Assembly: GCF_964204645.1 (NCBI RefSeq) | Contig: NC_134029.1 | Location: 23,702,450 to 23,766,449, forward strand | Reading direction: 5' to 3' | Source: Tubulanus polymorphus | Taxonomy: Eukaryota; Nemertea; Palaeonemertea; Tubulaniformes; Tubulanidae | DNA length: 64,000 nucleotides | Part shown: positions 1-13,350 of the stretch, piece after piece | Layout of the letters: every line of letters begins with the position of its first letter | How positions within the stretch are numbered: position 1 is the first letter of the stretch | The notes under the pieces: model-generated | Told to the model about the DNA's origin: nothing | Seen by the model: only the letters and a program-made list of their open reading frames with translations | Database searches by the model: none | Program-made: the position numbers and the translations under genes

Positions 1-3
1 TAG

Positions 4-533
4 CTTTAAAAGCGCAGAAAAAGATTCTCAGTAAAATGTCGACGCGTAAAGTAGCGAAAGTGTTCATCGACGACGCCGGCGGCAGAGTACTCGACAATAT
101 TTACGGCATTTGTAAGGAATACGCCAACAAAAAAGAGGCGGAAAAAGTCGTCAAAAACACGATAAAATTAGTTGTTAAAATCGGAATACTTTACAGAAAC
201 GAGAAATTCAGCGAAGCCGAATTAAGAATAGCGGCCGAATTCAGACAGAAATTTCACACGATCGTCATGACGGTTATGAGTTTCTACGATTTGGATTTTT
301 CGCTCGACACGAACTTTCTGATTAAACACCTGAAAGACTGCCGTCGAATGCTGCATCAGATGATCGAACAGCATCTGACCGAGAAAACGCAGCATCGCGT
401 CGATCACGTGTTTGATTTTTTTATGAACCCGGCTATGTTGACGGTTGTGTTCGATCGAGGTGGACCGTACCGACATTATTTAGATAACATCGTCGAAGAT
501 TTGAATAAAATGGTGGACGATAACGCTGTATGA
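4..533 (+). CDS. TNFAIP8: TNFAIP8/TIPE-family protein, C-terminal exon (5' end outside window)
   Basis: This is the last coding exon of a TNFAIP8-like (TIPE) protein. The family forms a cylinder of helices with a hydrophobic cavity that binds phosphoinositides and other lipids, and it acts in cell survival and immune signalling. The reading frame is open from the window edge. The residues before Met36 read ALKAQKKILSKM, which matches the family's conserved AQKKIL.KM segment, so translation begins in an upstream exon. Positions 2-3 are AG and could be the splice acceptor. Other family marks are the KKEAEKVVKN block, ILYRNEKF, the CRRMLHQMI helix and the C-terminal NKMVD. About 176 residues are visible, and the stop is TGA at 531-533. 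The family assignment is secure, but the paralogue (TNFAIP8 or a TNFAIP8L) cannot be fixed. No polyadenylation site was settled. Confidence 0.92.
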
Positions 534-3500
534 TCGTAATAATTCAGATCATCGAACTCAATCCAACGTGCGGTATCTTAATCTATAAGTTTCACGCGGG
601 AATTTTGATTCTAGGGTCCAGGCATGCGGTCGTCGTTTAATTCCGCAAAATGGTTTTGGTAACAGAACCGAGACCGGTCCTAAATCTAAGCCTGAACGTT
701 GCTTGCGTCTTTTTGTAAAATCAATTGTACTGCAAATGAATAATTTCTACTGGAATTGGATTAAGATGTTATCATGGTCAGAAGTATATCATCACACTGT
801 ATGTGTGTGTGTGTGTGTGACATATAAACCTCATGTTGAAATATCGTGATGGTTTTATGTTTGTACCAGATTCCAGCTTCCTGTTTCTTTTTTAGAACTA
901 ACAAAAAAAATCCCTGAAACCAGGAAATGAATTTATGAGGTCACCATCTACGAATGGACTCTATCTATTGCCGTAGGGAGTGTAACGATATTTCCTTAAG
1001 AGTGAAACCTTTTAAAAATCAGAAGTGGTCACCGTTATGCGCTGTTAAAAATCTTGTGGATATCCGGCCTCGCTGTAAGTCACATCGCCAATTCGAGAAT
1101 AGCCAGCTTCTGCAAACGGAAATCTCGAATTAAAATAACATATCGACAAAAACATGATTTGTGGCTGAAGTAACCCTGAAAAAAAGAAATACGGAAATAG
1201 GAATTTTTCTATTATAACCTCGTTATAATTCTATACAGCTGTCGTTTTTCGCATATTAACTTGTAGTGATTGTATCTAGATTACTTTACACGACATTTAG
1301 TACTTTATAAACTCAGTTTATCAGATAAATTCTAATCAGTCGAGGTTTGGTGAAACGATATTCACAACTAATGGGATAAAAAGTCACGATCTCTCGAGCC
1401 GCTTTCAACTGTTCGCTATCAATTAACGTTAATTACGATTAATTAACATCGTGATCGATATTTAACCCAGGCTTTGGCCAGAAACCTACTTTTTAAAACA
1501 TTTTCTAAACGTGACGCAAGTTTTATATTCAAGATGTAGGTTATTACCTTGCGAATCAATCTAGTTCAATTACGTCGACGATTAGTTATTTTTTTCTTAA
1601 CGGCAATTAATTAACACATGACTCGGGTTCACAACGAACCAATTTTGGAGTTTAGTTTCTCCTATTGATTATGTATAGTGTGTACTTTATTCTCAAAGAT
1701 TTAACCGTGTAAACTTTGTTGCTTCTGTCACAAACAAACAATCAGTAAATTCATCGTGTATGTACTTTATGCTGCCTTGAAATGATGTGATATATTATTA
1801 AAACAGTATTCATCATCGTCGATCATCATTTTGTGATGCATCCAAAAAAAATTCATTTATATTCGTGTAAACTGTGTCTTTGAGATGTTATTTTCTACAC
1901 TAAACTGTCGAAACATTTGTTGTGCCATAATCATTATCAAAACGGTATTTGCATTGAATGTGTATTAATGTATTTGTTAGAAACTGAAGTCTTCCGATAC
2001 TTCTACAAAAAAAAAGAAAGTTGCACTATTTGCAACGAAAGGACATTTAACGACTTTTTTCCAAGAATGAGCCATTATAACAGTTTTAATCAAAATAGTT
2101 TTTTTTTTTTCAAATGATGGCTTTAAATCAAAAACTAGCGAAGTTTTCATTGATTACCTGTTATAGTATTAAGAATGAATACCGAAGATCATCCAAGTGT
2201 GGAAAATTTATATTACGTCAATTTTTGGGACCATTTGTAAACCATGTTTATGATCTGTGAAATGATGAATTCATCAAGGATTTAATTTGTTTGCGAAGGA
2301 AGTTTATGTGAATTATTATTTTTTTTTAAACAAACATATCATATCTGTCTGGAGAACTGTTCAGAGGGTAGAAACGTGTTGAAACCCATGTTGAAACCCA
2401 GTGAAGGTAGGAATTTGCCTGCAGGATATTTCTACTATTATGTAATTTCTCTAATTGAATTACATTAGTTTCTGTATTATTTATGACTATAGCACAGTTT
2501 GAAGGTGTCAGAATACGTTCATGTTTCACTAATTCTCTACGAAATGTAAATTGTTTATTACGTGAGTTGAGTAATAATATCGGAATTTCTGTTTAAACTC
2601 GACAAGTCTAAATACTTTGAGTTATTATATAATGTGTTGTATAGATGTTAGCCACAAAATGAATGTAATTTGTTGTTTTGAAAAGAATGTTTATCCACCA
2701 GAGGCAAGTAAGAGTCATACTTTTACAATTCAGTTGGTTAAAAGTAAAAAAATCACACCTGATGGGCGACATTCATGAAATGTTCTATTTTAAGTTCACA
2801 CTCATGGTTTGATTGTTCGCGCTGGTCACTGATTGTGTTGTGTGAGTGGTATTTGTGATAATTTAAAAAAAGGTGCTATTTTTATGGCTGGTTGTAAATG
2901 CAAAAACCTCTCAAAACCGGTAATAATACGTTTTCTAAATCTTGGAGGTTTTTGTGTTTGATATTTAAAAATAACCACCGTCACATATTTCATGGTATCT
3001 GTTAGTGATCCCACCGTCTCTTTCAAACAACTGAATTTAAAACTGATGGATCCATATTCTCAGTATACTGTGTCTATATCAGTATTCTACTCAAGAGTTG
3101 TTCTTTAGTTGAGTTGTTTCATCTTGTAGAAATACAGACCCGATTTCTCGTTTTTCTCGTGGATAAATGTTATTGCATTCCCTAAACACCCGACATATAG
3201 AAACTATGACTAATGTTAATTCTTGCCCGTGGGGGAGGTTCACATTTGAGCTGCACATTGTACGTATCAACTCGATAGACAGGGATATTCAATCACACGT
3301 ATCCGTGTCTCTGATTAAATATGATAAGTTATCTGTAACTTCCTGGTAGTTATCGTTTGTAATTGTACAGGTAAAAGCCTTGTATGGAGTTTTCATCGTT
3401 ACGTTGTGGTGTCACTTGCTCCCAAACCAAAACTCAGTCAAGTGCATTAAACTTCGAACAACAGTTTAATCCACTTATCAAACATTCGCAATGAAGTATT

Positions 3501-6010
3501 TCCGCGACTTCCTGACCTCGGTCTCGCTAAATATTTGGATTTTTATATGCGGCAAAGACTGAACAAATAATATCCTTCCTTTCTCGAATGAAAATATAAA
3601 AACAATGTACGCGTTGTATGCGTAAAGTCTCCAGTGAAAGCTTGATTTTCACAAAATTATCTATAACAGAAATGTTTACATTAACTTAAGCAGCTATTTT
3701 CAGTTGAATATAAAGGATGAAAGGATGGTGAAATAATGATTGCTGACATGATGTGTGCCTTTTATGCATATGGTGCAATCGATTCCATTTGAAATCATTC
3801 TCTTCCTCTTGTCAATACTCTTCTCTTATAATATACATTCAAGCATTTTCTATCATTGAATTTTTCATTAATCTTGATACTTCTCTTTAATCCGTTAATG
3901 TATTTACTATTTGACTACGTAATGTTATAATTCTGTGCTGTGAAAACAATAACTTATAACGAAGAGTGAAAATAAATTATTGAATGGAGAAATAGAAATT
4001 TGTTGTTATATCTGAGATTTGAGATCTGGAATCTGTTGTCAGTGATTGAAACAATGATTAATCTGCCAACAAGACCCAACTCCACACAGATGTTCATCAC
4101 ATCAATTTCAGATTGACCACACTTCACTTGTTTTCCAGACTAGTCCTCAACTGAGACATTTCTAATTATGAAAAAAATACGGTAAAAGTCCTTTAGAATG
4201 CCACTGTTGGGACCAATGAAAAACAGTGTTATAAAGAATGGTATTTTTCATTGAATTTGAGTTACAATGAGCAAGTTTTGTTCTCAATAAAATGGATGGT
4301 GTTATGACGGACTTTGTATGTCACATGAGATCCTAATTGTCTGATGAAACCGATCAGCTTATATATACATATAATGATAATATCAATCCCTCGAATTACA
4401 GCACTACTTTACAAACAAAAATGTGTTTTGTCAATGCAAGGATATTGTATAGATATTTTCCCTGGATATATTTTCATGTCTTATTGAAAAATGGGAATTG
4501 TATATAATGCATCTGTACAAACTTAAATCTATTGAAGATGTCCAATATTTATTTCCGATATATTTCTGTTGAAGAGCAATTGAAACGCTATATGGTTAGA
4601 ATTGATGGTACGTCATATTGTAGCTATTACATTTATACAGAGTGAGCATTGTATTTGAAATATCAAGAGCCATCATGAGCTATTAATAACGTGTGCTTAT
4701 AGATTTATTCATGGTTGCATATGGTGAAGAGTAAAGTATCATGTTAGATGACTTTCTGGAAGAATGTAATAAATTCCTACCTTTTCAAGTAACAAAAACG
4801 TTAGTATTTCTCTCAATTCCTTAGTGCCTTATTCACGTAGCAGGGGTTTGGGAAAATTGGAAGCTCTTGGGTCCACAAGAAAAGAATTCAGACAGTTTTA
4901 AAATAAAGCAGCCATTTCATAGGATAGCAGAGTCCCGGGTGTTTCGATAAAAGTAGAACTTTGTAGACTTTCTACAAACCCTGTCCTGGAAATTCTTTCC
5001 ATCTCTTGTGCTGTTAGTGAAAACTTGGCAGTCACTCATGAATCCTTTATTCAAATCCTTTACTAAAACAACAGTTTAGTTTACGGTAGGATTTATTTTA
5101 TTCATACTAATAGAATAAACAAATTGTCTTTAATCTCAATTTCTAAATGAAGTAACTCGACAGCCAGAGTACTCTTTAAAATGGGGCGAACAATGGGGTT
5201 TTTATTTTACAATCCGAACAGAAAATTACTTAAGTACACGAAGTAGAAAAATATGTGAAAGAAACCGAGTTATAAAATGTAGGAAATTGTGTAAATCACA
5301 CTGTGATGAAATTAAATGATACAGAATATTGATAGAAGTTTATACGACTATCAACAAGAATCATGTAGTTTAACTGCTGGTAGTTAAAAATGTTTGGATT
5401 GATGGAGCGAGAATTAGTGACATCTTCGAAAATATCAATTTGTCCATTTATACGACGCACAGCCAGCTGCGCGCGTTCAGTGATATCAAACCACACAAAA
5501 TACTTAAATAATATTCATTCGAGCACATTACGAGCCATCGATAAACTCAGACTCAAACGGCTGAAATTTATGACAAAAATAACGGAAGTAAAAGACAAAC
5601 ATTCATCGAAGATTAATGAGAAAATTAAACAAAGATTAAACTTGTAAAGTTGGTGTTGCTCAGTATTTTTTGAACGCAGTTCCACAGTTCAAATGGTTAG
5701 GATTTTGCTCTATTCTAGGAAAGTAACTAATTTGGACTCTCAAATTTACAAAATCAATGGAACTGGCTCTAAATCGATACCTTGTCTTTCGAAACTAATC
5801 AAAACCATACTGGCCTTTTATAATATATCAAACAAGCACGTACACAGAATGTGCTAATTACATTATTGGAATGTTTTTCTGGAGAATTCACTATATATTT
5901 TAAGGGGAGGAGAGTTTACAAACACAGGGATTACTATATATAAATATACAACATTGTTTCATATTTACACATATGAACTGAAGGAAGCAGTATTTATAAC
6001 GGATGATTCA
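534..6010. other. Gene-free interval with probable long 3' UTR
   Basis: No convincing coding sequence is seen on either strand between the TNFAIP8-like stop and the centrin stop. Short open frames here (for example 1917-2117 and 5390-5647) have random-looking composition and no family resemblance. A (GT)n run lies at about 798-819. Much of the left part may be 3' UTR of the TNFAIP8-like gene, but no polyadenylation site could be assigned. Confidence 0.5.
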
Positions 6011-7889
6011 TCAGTATAAACTTGTTTTCTTCATTATTCGTAGGAATTCTTGTTCGTTTATTTCACCATCGCCGTCTCGGTCAGCTTCATCTATCATTTC
6101 CTGAATAATAACAACACATCATTCATCGTACTGCGCTAAACATTTTTCAATTCAAGTGATTTAATCCCTCATTCATTTGAACAGCATCAACCCAAAGAAT
6201 TTGAGGACCAATTTTTTCTAAAGTGCGCTGATAAAATGTCCAGTTACATCAAAAAGTTTAACTCAAATTGATTGGTTACTTCATGTTTTCCATGGGGACA
6301 ACAACACGTCTTTTAGGCTTAAAATTTTTCATGAAAGTGAACTCTGGTGTTTGCAGTTCAATTACAATTGAAAATATCTCGGGTGAAGTTCAGAACACGA
6401 CCGTGTGAAGTGTGGAAGACATCACAAATTGCCAAATTGGTGATAAGATGAAATTGATGAATCTCCGAGGGCAGGATGGATGAGGTGGCAGGTTCTAAGC
6501 TGCAGATTGAAAAATTGTCAAAGAGTTTTGAGTTTTTACTATTTCTATAAGTCATTACTTCATGGTTGGATCTCTAACTCCAGCTAACTCTATTGACATA
6601 CAATCTACTTCTTATCTTTTTTTTTGGTCAAATAAAGCAATTGTATGATATCTGACCTGTAATTCCTCATCAGTAAGATTCTCTCCAAGTTCCTTAGCGA
6701 CACGTTTCAGATTACGAAACGATATTTTGCCGGTGTCGTCGTCGTCGAACAATCGAAACGCTTTTAGGATTTCTTCCTTCGAGTCTTTTTCGCTCATTTT
6801 TTGCGTCATCATCGAAATGAAATCGGTGAAATCAATCGAACCTGAAAATAACGAGAAAAGATAAGATAAAGATAATTCAACGCCCTGTCCGTCTCTTAAG
6901 ACCCACTTGGGTTACACTGTTACTAGCAGTTGGGACGTAAAACTTTACTAAACTAAGAATACAGTAAAACTCGTCTTAACTCGAACAAACAATTGCAACA
7001 GAATATGAACTTAATTCATTTGTCTGTAACTTGAATTAGGGAGTAGTCAACTGTCTGTATCCAACTCAGGGGCCAGTTCCATAAACAGAGCTTAGACTTA
7101 AGACCGGTCTAAGACAAACTTAGTTCTGTAGCCAATCTAACACATTCTTAAGGTTTTATGACCACTTTTTGTCTTAAGTCTTGACTATGGAACTGGCCCC
7201 AGAGATTTGATTAACTACCTGTGGCATCTTTGTCTATATTCGCGATCATTTTTCTGATCTCTTCTTTTTTCGGTTCGAAACCTAGCGCACGCATAGCGAC
7301 CTGTTAAAAATATAAACCATGCGATCATGATTGTTGATCACTCATCGCTAGATCTGAAGAATTGAAATAAATTGTAGTTTATCGCATACCTTTAATTCCT
7401 TAGTGTCGATTGTACCCGTTCCGCTAGAATCAAATAAATCAAAAGCTTCTCGCATTTCTTGTTTTTGTTCCTCGGTCAGCTCAGGTTTTGGACCGGTCTT
7501 CTTTCGCTGTCCACCTCCACCAACAGTTTTACGGACATTCGACTGAAAAATCAAACAATAGAAATGAACAACAATGCCCATCACACATTTTTAAAGCAGT
7601 CGCCGATGATGATGTTGATCGCTGGCTGTTGTTGTTGCCATTCGTTGGATTTTTTTATTCCATCAATTTTAACGATGTCTGTTGTGTGAAATTTGTGGAG
7701 CGAAACAATCGATTCATTGCAATTCAAATCAAGATGATAATATAAAATTCAAAATATGTTCAATAAATTTTCATTTGATTTAGCTTAAATTAAAACCAAG
7801 GATGGAGAAAATGCCTTTTTCACAGACCCCCAATTTCGTATTTGATTATTTTTGGGATATTTTTTCGTTGGCTGGTGGTGCCTTACCAT
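6011..7889 (-). CDS. CETN: Centrin (caltractin), EF-hand centriole protein
   Basis: Centrin is a four-EF-hand calcium-binding protein of centrioles and basal bodies, and also part of the XPC and TREX-2 complexes. Five coding exons join in phase on the minus strand: 7887-7889, 7390-7542, 7219-7300, 6657-6841 and 6011-6100, giving 170 residues. The first coding exon contributes only the ATG, which is followed directly by a GTAAGG donor. The N-terminal tail is short and basic ([16 protein letters not shown]), followed by the centrin signature [17 protein letters not shown]-loops 1 (D39-E50) and 4 (D148-E159) are canonical. Loops 2 (D75-D86) and 3 (D112-N123) lack the final Glu and probably bind calcium poorly, as in other centrins. 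The protein ends in the typical KKTSLY. It is closest to the CETN1/CETN2 class and is divergently paired with TMEM165. Confidence 0.95.
6217..6345. mobile_element. MITE, CCCAGTTTCA family, degenerate copy
   Basis: This lies in the last centrin intron. It shares the internal block GGTTACTTCATGTTTTC, then GGACAACAA, then TTTTAGGCTTAAA, with the better-preserved copy at 13216-13350. Its terminal repeats are decayed. Confidence 0.6.
7069..7200. mobile_element. MITE with GGGGCCAGTTCCATA terminal inverted repeats
   Basis: A 132-bp inverted-repeat element opens with GGGGCCAGTTCCATA and closes with the complementary TATGGAACTGGCCCC (one inner mismatch). Inside, the arms continue with imperfectly paired CTTAAG-rich blocks. 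It lies in a centrin intron, ending 18 bp from the 5' splice site of exon 3. It has no coding capacity, so it is a non-autonomous element. Confidence 0.8.
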
Positions 7890-8394
7890 GTTGAAATGAG
7901 GATAGGATACGTCGATACACGGATGAAAATCTTAGATATTTCGATTGAAGGATTTTGAAAAAGATGTTTCTATCAACAACGGCAACTTCCGGTAGCGCCA
8001 CAGGTTCTACTATTTACCGCATTAAACAGTTCTGTGTGAGATATTTAACAGAAATACTTTTGAGAAAGTATGAATCTATTTCTAAGTGAGATTTTGTCAT
8101 GAGATTCTATTTCTATTAAATATCTTGACTCAGACTCCAAAAGCTAAAATGAAATAAATCCAATCCAGATTTTATTGAAGAAATGTCCATTTCCGGAGTT
8201 TAGGTAAAACTCAATTTGACACGAACCCGGAAGCTGGTCAGTTTGGTTCAACAGTCAGTCACATGAAGAAAGAACCCACGAAGAAGTTAAACTTCACCTT
8301 TATTTTTTAAATCTCAGTTGATGTGAAGGGGATTAAGCTGTTTGTTTCTCTCACCACATTGAAAACGAATACTTTTGATTTTTGGTTGTAAAAT
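7890..8394. promoter_or_regulatory. Bidirectional promoter region, centrin / TMEM165
   Basis: The 505 bp between the two start codons of divergent genes must hold both promoters and 5' UTRs. An ETS-type site ACTTCCGG lies at 7985-7992. No clear TATA box was identified. The promoter role is inferred from geometry. Confidence 0.55.
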
Positions 8395-11300
8395 ATGGTT
8401 TTTCTGCGCGCTCCTGTTGAAAGGAGTTCCCTCATGAATCTGAACGTGTTTAGTATTCGCCGGTGGACGGTTTATATTGCCGCATTGTTAGTTATTGTAT
8501 TATGGCGTTCGTCGTCAGTAGAAGCTGGTACGGAGACCGTATCATCGGTGATCGCTGGCGGTAGAAATGAGCGTGCTGTTGCTGCTGCTGCCGGTCCTGT
8601 GAAGATTGATTCCACCGGTGGAGGAACAGGACGTGTGGTAAGTCGGACATATGTACGCCATGAAATGAAGTAGAAAATATCAAAAGTTTGATATTCAGAA
8701 TTTTAGGTTTTTTGGATAAAAATTCTTGTTTCTAATCTGTAACCTAGTGTGACGACCGGTGGATGCACTGGTTCTCCAGACTAACCATTGAACCATCTCT
8801 CAGTGGGTGGTTACTGTGTGGAACAGCCTCCCCGAGTCTATAGAGAGCCCCATCCGTGAACAGTTTCAAGTCTAGATTTGACATACATTGGAGGGATCTG
8901 GCTAGTGTCTACGTTCCAACCTGCCAGTAAGCTTTAGCTATATAAGTTTTTGCCACAAACATTTGGAGCCACGCATGCCGCGTAAAAATAATGAAGTTAC
9001 AAAATTCGGAATGATGAACAGACCTGTCAGGGCGAGGGCCTCAAACATCTAATCTTCAAGTTCAAGTTATTGAGTAAAGTTAATGGTTAGTCTGGAGAAC
9101 TAGTATAATATAATTTCAGTAGTACCTCGTGAATCCGGTCTCAGAAAGACGGTCTGCTCTTACTATAACTTTTATCATCTATTTTGCAGAAAGGTGAAAA
9201 ACTGATTGGAAAAGCGAAGTCGAAGGATGAAATCTCAGTTGGTTTTATTCACGCGTTCGCTGCGTCAATATCTGTGATAATAGTCTCTGAACTCGGTGAT
9301 AAGACTTTCTTCATTGCCGCTATAATGGCTATGAGACATTCTAGATTGACAGTATTTACTGGTGCTATTGGAGCACTAGTTACTATGACTATACTATCAG
9401 GTTAGTGTCAGTCATTGCTACCACTGATATTCATTCTCGAACCCTTACGAAAAGGGACCGTGATTTTATAAGTTATGGATGACTTTGATCCCTGAAACCT
9501 GACCCTTGTTCTTAAGTTACTGATAAGAAGTAGTAACGATCTGACCCAACAGTTCGCTGTTTTAATTAGAACCTTATGATAACTAATTGTAAATCCAAGT
9601 GTAAGTCCAAAAGTGGTCTTAAATCTTATGACAATCTTGAACTGTTAGATTGTCTATTGAATTAAGATGGTCTCAGACGGGTCCAAGTCATGCCCGGCAA
9701 CTGGCTCGATTGATATCTAGTAAATTTCTATGGCAATTTCCAAAATTTGTCATTCAGAACTGCCAAATATTACTGATTTTCAGTATTTGTTATTATTTTA
9801 TAAAGAGAAATACTGATTTGATTTGTTTGATGTATACAGAAATATGAACGATAATACTGAGGGTCTTACTATTGATCACCGATTAATTTGAACATTTTCT
9901 TTCAATTCATATTGCAATGAAATGTTGCTGAAAAAAAATTAACTTGTTACTAATAGCACTTTTCAGAGGTTGCCAGCTCTGGTCATTTACTTCTGACGAC
10001 TGAATGAATTAAGTATTTAGAACTGTATGTTGTGTTGTTTTGTTTTACAGCTTTACTCGGTTACGCAACTACTGTCATTCCGCGAGCATTTACCTACTAT
10101 GCGTCCACTGTATTATTCGCTCTTTTTGGATTGAAAATGTTGAAAGAAGGTACAGATAAATATTCTTAAAATTCCAACATTCAAAATCTGCCGGTAAGAA
10201 ATTGATAGACGTGATGTTTTTTCGTTACAGGTTACTATATGTCTCCGGATGAAGGGCAAGAGGAATATGAAGGCGTGCAAGCTGATTTAAGAAAGCGCGA
10301 AGATGAGGTAAGTTGATTATTTCTATTTTTTTGAAAAGCTTCTTTTCTTTCAGAATGATACCTTTTGAATATCAGTGAAGACTGGCAAATTATGATATGA
10401 GTATTTACTATTAGATGTTTTGCCTGTGGGTAAGACCGGATAGACTTATAGAATATAATACATCTAGGCCCTAGTTGATTTATGCAGAATTTACTTGACA
10501 CCAACAGCAGTCTAACACGTGCATTAGTTAGATTAGTTTAACAACAGTTTATCATTAGTTTTAACCAATATTAAAAGTACAAAGTTTTTACTAATATTAC
10601 TAATAAAAATTACATGCATTCTTCTATGCTCTAAATCACAGTAGTATTGAACATGTATTAAACTGAATTATTGAGGTATTTGGGCAATGTTAGTGAGAAT
10701 GAAAGTTGACCTTTGGTTAGGGTATATTGGTATAGGTCAGCCCAGTGTTTTTTTCTAGACCGACCAATTGATGTCTGGTATTGATATTTATGTTTTTAGA
10801 GAGCTGCAGATGAATTAGAAGTATGTATTTGTGTGTTGAATATAACTAACTGTTTTAGTGATATCACCATCATTCATCAGTCATCTGAAATTTGATCTTA
10901 AATAAATGTGTTAAAGAGAAGCCAAACTATTCTAATTCGAATTTTCTCGGGCGCGTCCTAGTATTGAGACTTCAAAATAAGCTCAATAATTTTTGTCCGG
11001 CCTTGTCGAACCAGCCTCCTCCAGGCGCGCATAAATTGAAATAGTTTTAAGAATATCTCAGTTGACTGGTCTGATGGATTTCACTATCAAAAACCTTAGA
11101 ACATAATTTTGTCTTTACGAATTCGCTTCTGACAAAAACACTTTACACGTAACCTATATAGATCATCTTTAAGAATTTGTGTTTTGAAAAAGCTCTCAAA
11201 CTTTGAAAAAACCTGGTTCTTCACCCGTGAAACTTTCACCATTCGAGGAATCGTTTGATGTAGATTCTGAAAATTAGAGTAGTTCTCTGACCTTCTAACG

Positions 11301-12695
11301 CTTTACTCTTACAATAAAAAACTGCATAGCTCTTATTTCATCACCTGCTGCACTAGACCTTATGATACATTTAACGTTGACGCTATTGTGCGTTTGAAAT
11401 TATATTTATTCAGTTGAAACTATGTTTGACATTTGCACACAAAAAACCTCTTTAAATTAGCAACCGCTCCATACAACTACTGTTCGTATTTTCGAAACTA
11501 ATTCGCGGTAACATTTGGCTTGAATTAATTATTTCAGAAGTGTAACTTGTAATGACTCGTATGTAAACTGAACTGACTGAATTGTTGATATTTTCAGCGT
11601 CAGAAAGAAGAGGTGACTCAAGACCCCGAATCTGGAATAATACGTGTTAAACGAATGAAAGTATTTGGTTTGATATCGCGGGTATTTGTGGAGGCTTTTA
11701 CGCTGACGTTCCTCGCCGAATGGGGAGACCGTTCACAAATCACTACCATTATCTTAGCTGCCAGAGAGGTATACGCATTTTAATGAAATCATTTCCCGTG
11801 CCCTTCACTTCACGCTCGTTCCGGGATTCACAAAAATGACCGTTATAACCATTGATGAAACACTATTCCGTGTTTTAACGATATAGTAGAGAATCCCGCA
11901 CTGATAAAATGAGAGATGAAGTCCGAAAAATGTTTCTATTAGGATTATTGACTATTAGGTTATAGTCGAAACGTCGAATGAATAAAAACACATCAGCTAT
12001 ATAGGAAACATTTTTCGGACTTCATCTTTCGTTTTATCAGTGTGGGATTCTCTACTGTGACTGTTATCTAGCGATTTTATCATTGTGACTTTTATCACAG
12101 TATCTCTGATAGATAAGCCACACACCCTTATTCAGGACTTGAAATTACATGTACGGGTATCAATGTGAATTACAAAATGAAACTTTTCGACTAGCTTCTT
12201 ATGAATGTTCATAAGTGATTGTCTTCTTAGTCCTGACACTGATTTCCTGGCTGTGCGGAGACATTTGCCACCCCACTTCATCAAATAAGCAAATGGCCTG
12301 GGATTCAATTTAGATTTCCTGCTGCTGCTGCTGCTACTGTTGTAGTCTATAATTCAGTGTAATGTTTTTCGTATTTTCTTTAGGATGTATTTGGTGTTAT
12401 ATTAGGAGGCTCGATTGGTCATGCTATATGTACTGGTTTAGCCGTTATAGGAGGACGTTTTATTGCTCAACGTATATCCGTTAGAACCGGTAAGTTCAAA
12501 TTTCAAATTTCAATTGTTTGTCTGTTGTCATTGTTAAGTTTTTTTTCATGTCCATTTAAAGTAGAATTAATTAGCTGTTTTATTATTTTTCATCAAAGTT
12601 AACAAGTTTCTATTCATTATTTTTCAGTAACTTTGATCGGTGGAGTGGTATTTCTACTATTCGCATTGTCGGCATTTTTCATCAATCCGTCCTAG
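8395..12695 (+). CDS. TMEM165: TMEM165 / GDT1-type (UPF0016) cation transporter
   Basis: A Golgi membrane transporter of the UPF0016/CaCA2 family, which moves Mn2+/Ca2+ against H+ and supports glycosylation. Eight exons join in phase: 8395-8637, 9190-9400, 10051-10149, 10231-10307, 10800-10820, 11598-11768, 12384-12489 and 12628-12695. The product has 331 residues, close to the usual metazoan length. The N-terminus has a basic stretch and a hydrophobic core (VYIAALLVIVLW) like a signal sequence. The two family signature motifs E-x-G-D are present at SELGDKT (E115-D118) and AEWGDRS (E258-D261), each in a hydrophobic repeat. Between them is a charged cytosolic loop (DEGQEEYEG through RQKEEVTQD). 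Exon 5 is a 21-nt microexon encoding RAADELE. The protein ends FFINPS. An AATAAA at 12973-12978 is a plausible polyadenylation signal. Confidence 0.95.
8768..9103 (+). mobile_element. Retroelement reverse-transcriptase relic inside an inverted repeat
   Basis: This lies in TMEM165 intron 1. The outer ends are inverted repeats: CTGGTTCTCCAGACTAACC at 8768 and its near-complement ending at 9103. Inside, at about 8812-8868, the plus strand reads VWNSLPESIESPIREQF, which matches the WNSLP motif at the C-terminal end of many non-LTR retrotransposon reverse transcriptases. Stops and frameshifts follow, so it is a dead fragment. Confidence 0.6.
11885..12055. mobile_element. Long palindromic repeat with hammerhead-like core (copy A)
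   Basis: This lies in TMEM165 intron 6. Two arms of about 55 nt are near-perfect complements: one begins AGTAGAGAATCCCGCACTG and the other ends CAGTGTGGGATTCTCTACT. The centre carries GACTAT-loop-ATAGTC followed by GAAACGTCGAAT. The arms and the GAAACGT-YGAAT centre recur at 37180-37375. Confidence 0.75.
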
Positions 12696-13215
12696 CGATA
12701 TCTGTAGCACGCTGGAAATTCTAGATTTGACAATTTGTTTGTTACCGAAGCGTCATCCGTTTTAAAAGTTCTAATTGTCTAAATGCATTCGACTTAACCA
12801 TCCGCGAAAAAAATACCTCTGTTCCCTTTACGAGTACGCTGTGGATATATTTGTACCTGCGTGTACATTTTTGAGGACCTCCATTATTTCTGTCAAGTTT
12901 TGTAAGAAGAGAATATAGAATTGATTGGTATTTTACCGGGAGTGAGGGCAGCAGATGTCGATGTGAAATTCGAATAAACCAGTTAGATGCACTAGTATGT
13001 ACTTACTGTCACATCTGTTGTGGTATCGGGTGGAACATGTTTGCAGTATTGAAGTTAGTTCTGATGCGTATAAAAGCCACTGATTGCGTTAATGTGTAAC
13101 GAACTGTAAATGAATGAAATCAGATTTTTAGACTGAATCGAACAAATCCATTCATTTGTGTACCAGTGCTTGATGTGTTTTTGGCCAAAGTCGGATATAA
13201 ATCTAAAATCGTATT

Positions 13216-13350
13216 CAGGGCCCAGTTTCACGAAAGAGTTAATCTCAAATTTTTGGTGTAATTGCCATTGGTTACTTCATGTTTTCAATGAGGACAACAA
13301 TTCAAACTTAACCGTTTTAGGCTTAAACTTTTTCGTGAAACTGGGCCCTG
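13216..13350. mobile_element. MITE, CCCAGTTTCACGAAA family, best copy
   Basis: A 135-bp element with terminal inverted repeats CAGGGCCCAGTTTCACGAAA and TTTCGTGAAACTGGGCCCTG, a perfect 20-bp pair. Internal blocks GGTTACTTCATGTTTTC and CTTAACCGTTTTAGGC recur at 6217-6345, 22103-22239 and 32938-33066. It has no coding capacity. Confidence 0.85.
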
